A stretch of DNA of 7,992 nucleotides from Methanomicrobiales archaeon (GTDB taxonomy: Archaea > Halobacteriota > Methanomicrobia > Methanomicrobiales > Methanoculleaceae), in contig JAAYND010000034.1 in NCBI GenBank assembly GCA_012521035.1, forward strand, positions 1 to 7,992, written 5' to 3'. The notes under the pieces are model-generated. The model was not told the DNA's origin and made no database searches. It saw only the letters and a list, made by a program, of their open reading frames with translations. This document shows, in pieces, positions 6,920 to 7,992 of the stretch (position 1 is its first letter; every line of letters starts with the position of its first letter). Position numbers and translations under genes: made by a program.

Positions 6920-7710
6920 GATTCACACCTCGCTACGCGATCTACAAGATCTGGAATAGTACAGGGCAGGTAAATTGCAATCAGTTGACATATTGTCGGG
7001 TGCTGGAGCACTTTTGCAAGTGCAGCCCCCCTGTTTTTCAGGTCTTTCTGGTCGGGAGAGGTATCCCTGATCAATATACCAAACAGGGTGACCGCTTTAT
7101 TTCCGGATTCAAGATAGAGCGCTACTGCAACATTGAAGAGATGTTCGTTCTCTGTATCCTTGCAACGAAAAAGGAGCCAGTTCAGTATTTTGCAGATCAG
7201 CCCGGGGTTGCTTGCGATGTTGTCGATCTGATGCACCATACCGCCTCGACCATACATTACACCCGGCGGAGCGTTTGCTTCGCTTGATGTCTTCACTTCA
7301 CCAACAACGAGTCGAACATGCTCTTTGTGTAGTACCTCAAACCCGATCAAATCCGCACCAGGAAGGCTTGCTTTTGGCGATCGCTTATCCCTTTCCATAT
7401 TCCAGGGCCAGGTGATATTGTGCCGGCTCTCTAAATAAGCTTCGGCAAAAGCCTCTCCAATAGCCCACTTACGCTCTTCAGGGATTGTAGCAGAAAGAAT
7501 TTGTTTGAGATTATCCTGAGCAAAGTTTGTCTTTGCGAGACCTCGTAAATGTGATTCGAACTGCATTTTTCCCTCTTTATCGTGGAGGCGGGAGGCAACA
7601 TTATCACCTATGAATGACTCGAATGCACCCCCATCGGGTATGCTTACACCTCGCCAGGTCACCTGCTGCGCCCGATCTTCATAGATGACGTCTGCCAGGA
7701 CTGCGATCAC
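6916..7710 (-). CDS. PD-(D/E)XK nuclease-like effector (HamA-like, DUF1837-type organisation)
   Basis: This 264-residue protein has a likely PD-(D/E)XK nuclease core. A helix carries G85-E86 (AIGEAFAEAYLE), then come G118-A119-D120 (GADLIGF) and E138-V139-K140 (VVGEVKTSSE). E86, D120, E138 and K140 are candidate catalytic residues. A glycine-rich PPGVMYGRGGMVHQ (148-161) follows. The layout GE...GxD...GEVK next to a Ski2-like helicase is that of HamA in Hachiman. Typical HamA proteins, as I recall them, have a different sequence after the lysine, so this may be a divergent or separate family. The start is GTG (7710-7708), with GAAGGAG five bases upstream deciding it. The reading frame stays open further upstream to 7857 without any ATG, GTG or TTG. 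Predicted role: effector that cleaves or degrades DNA when the helicase is triggered. It is the first gene of the operon and overlaps the helicase gene by four bases. Confidence 0.62.
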   Translation of the reverse strand: MIAVLADVIYEDRAQQVTWRGVSIPDGGAFESFIGDNVASRLHDKEGKMQFESHLRGLAKTNFAQDNLKQILSATIPEERKWAIGEAFAEAYLESRHNITWPWNMERDKRSPKASLPGADLIGFEVLHKEHVRLVVGEVKTSSEANAPPGVMYGRGGMVHQIDNIASNPGLICKILNWLLFRCKDTENEHLFNVAVALYLESGNKAVTLFGILIRDTSPDQKDLKNRGAALAKVLQHPTICQLIAIYLPCTIPDLVDRVARCES

Positions 7711-7735
7711 TCTATCTCCTTCTGTATTGAGTATG

Positions 7736-7751
7736 GTCGGAAGAACATCCG
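7736..7751. repeat. Shortened copy of the 26-bp repeat core in the nuclease-gene leader
   Basis: GGTCGGA-A-GAACATCC here matches GGTCGGA-TTGAT-GAACATCC of the tandem array: both flanks are identical and four bases are missing from the centre. It lies 26-41 bases upstream of the GTG start. It could be a diverged binding site, a relic of the sequence from which the array grew, or chance. Confidence 0.4.
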
Positions 7752-7826
7752 GCCTCCTATTGCCGATTTGTTGGGGAATTATTCTCGATAAACTGTGGAT
7801 AATCTTTTGCGTGGTCTTCCTGATAA

Positions 7827-7835
7827 CATATTTAG
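7827..7835 (-). promoter_or_regulatory. TATA element of the helicase-nuclease operon
   Basis: The minus strand reads CTAAATATG, a good archaeal TATA box, 117-125 bases upstream of the GTG start. Transcription would begin near 7803-7807 and give a leader of about 95 bases containing the shortened repeat copy. The BRE position before it (ACATGCT) is a poor match. The tandem repeat array ends about 32 bases upstream of the box, where archaeal regulators often bind. Confidence 0.4.
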
Positions 7836-7866
7836 AGCATGTTTTGAACTCAGGAATTCACCATAC

Positions 7867-7992
7867 GTCGGATTGATGAACATCCATCCAGGGTCGGATT
7901 GATGAACATCCATCCAGGGTCGGATTGATGAACATCCATCCAGGGTCGGATTGATGAACATCCATCCAGGGTCGGATTGATGAACATCCATC
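7867..7992. repeat. Perfect 26-bp tandem repeat array with internal palindrome, runs off the window
   Basis: Four full identical units (7867-7892, 7893-7918, 7919-7944, 7945-7970) are followed by 22 bases of a fifth. There are no spacers. Each unit contains GGATTGATG-AA-CATCCATCC, a 20-bp imperfect palindrome with arms matching at 8 of 9 positions around a 2-base centre. The absence of any difference between units implies recent expansion or active homogenisation, or collapse/expansion in assembly. It lies directly upstream of the predicted promoter of the defence operon. The true array length is unknown. Confidence 0.93.

Noticed and set aside
7794..7802. Perfect bacterial DnaA box (TGTGGATAA)
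   Set aside because: It is a single copy, the host looks archaeal and would lack DnaA, and there are no other origin features.
7779..7991. Leftward open frame through the tandem repeats giving a 26-residue repeating peptide
   Set aside because: The 26-bp unit is not a multiple of three, and all minus-strand frames of the unit lack stops, so openness is automatic. There is no start context within the window, although an upstream gene running in from beyond the edge cannot be fully excluded.
7867..7992. CRISPR array
   Set aside because: The units abut directly, with no variable spacers and no cas genes nearby.

Overview
The window looks like chromosomal DNA from a GC-rich methanogenic euryarchaeon, most plausibly Methanoculleus or a close Methanomicrobiales relative. 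The signs are an archaeal BRE/TATA promoter with a very short leader, Shine-Dalgarno-coupled overlapping genes, archaeal-type split LeuC/LeuD subunits, and short T-tract terminators. The genus is inference; archaeal origin is well supported.

Left part (1 to about 3340, roughly 62% GC in sampled lines): the extreme 5' end of a leftward gene whose first residues match the MutS N-terminus, a 116-bp divergent promoter region, then a tight rightward three-gene operon. It encodes the large and small subunits of an isopropylmalate dehydratase/homoaconitase and a beta-decarboxylating isopropylmalate/homoisocitrate-type dehydrogenase. Together they perform isomerisation then oxidative decarboxylation of a 2-alkylmalate-type acid, either in leucine synthesis or in the 2-oxoacid chain elongation that feeds coenzyme B. 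The sequence does not settle which. A T-tract ends the operon.

Junction (about 3046-3754): the 3' half of a leftward bacterial-PH-like (bPH2) domain gene, cut off at about 3343-3360. It is followed by a decayed stretch with what looks like a transposase C-terminal remnant and a possible insertion-sequence end. Composition falls to roughly 50% GC from here on.

Right part (3755-7992): a leftward two-gene operon with an ATGA start/stop overlap. The first gene encodes a 264-residue PD-(D/E)XK-type nuclease-like protein and the second a 1054-residue Ski2-like SF2 helicase. This arrangement resembles the Hachiman (HamAB) antiphage system, but the nuclease is divergent enough that a related, undescribed helicase-nuclease defence pair is possible. 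Upstream of the operon is a perfect 26-bp tandem repeat array that runs off the window edge. Each unit carries a 20-bp imperfect palindrome, and a shortened copy of the repeat core lies in the leader just before the nuclease gene. I read the right part as a horizontally acquired defence module placed beside a disrupted host gene.
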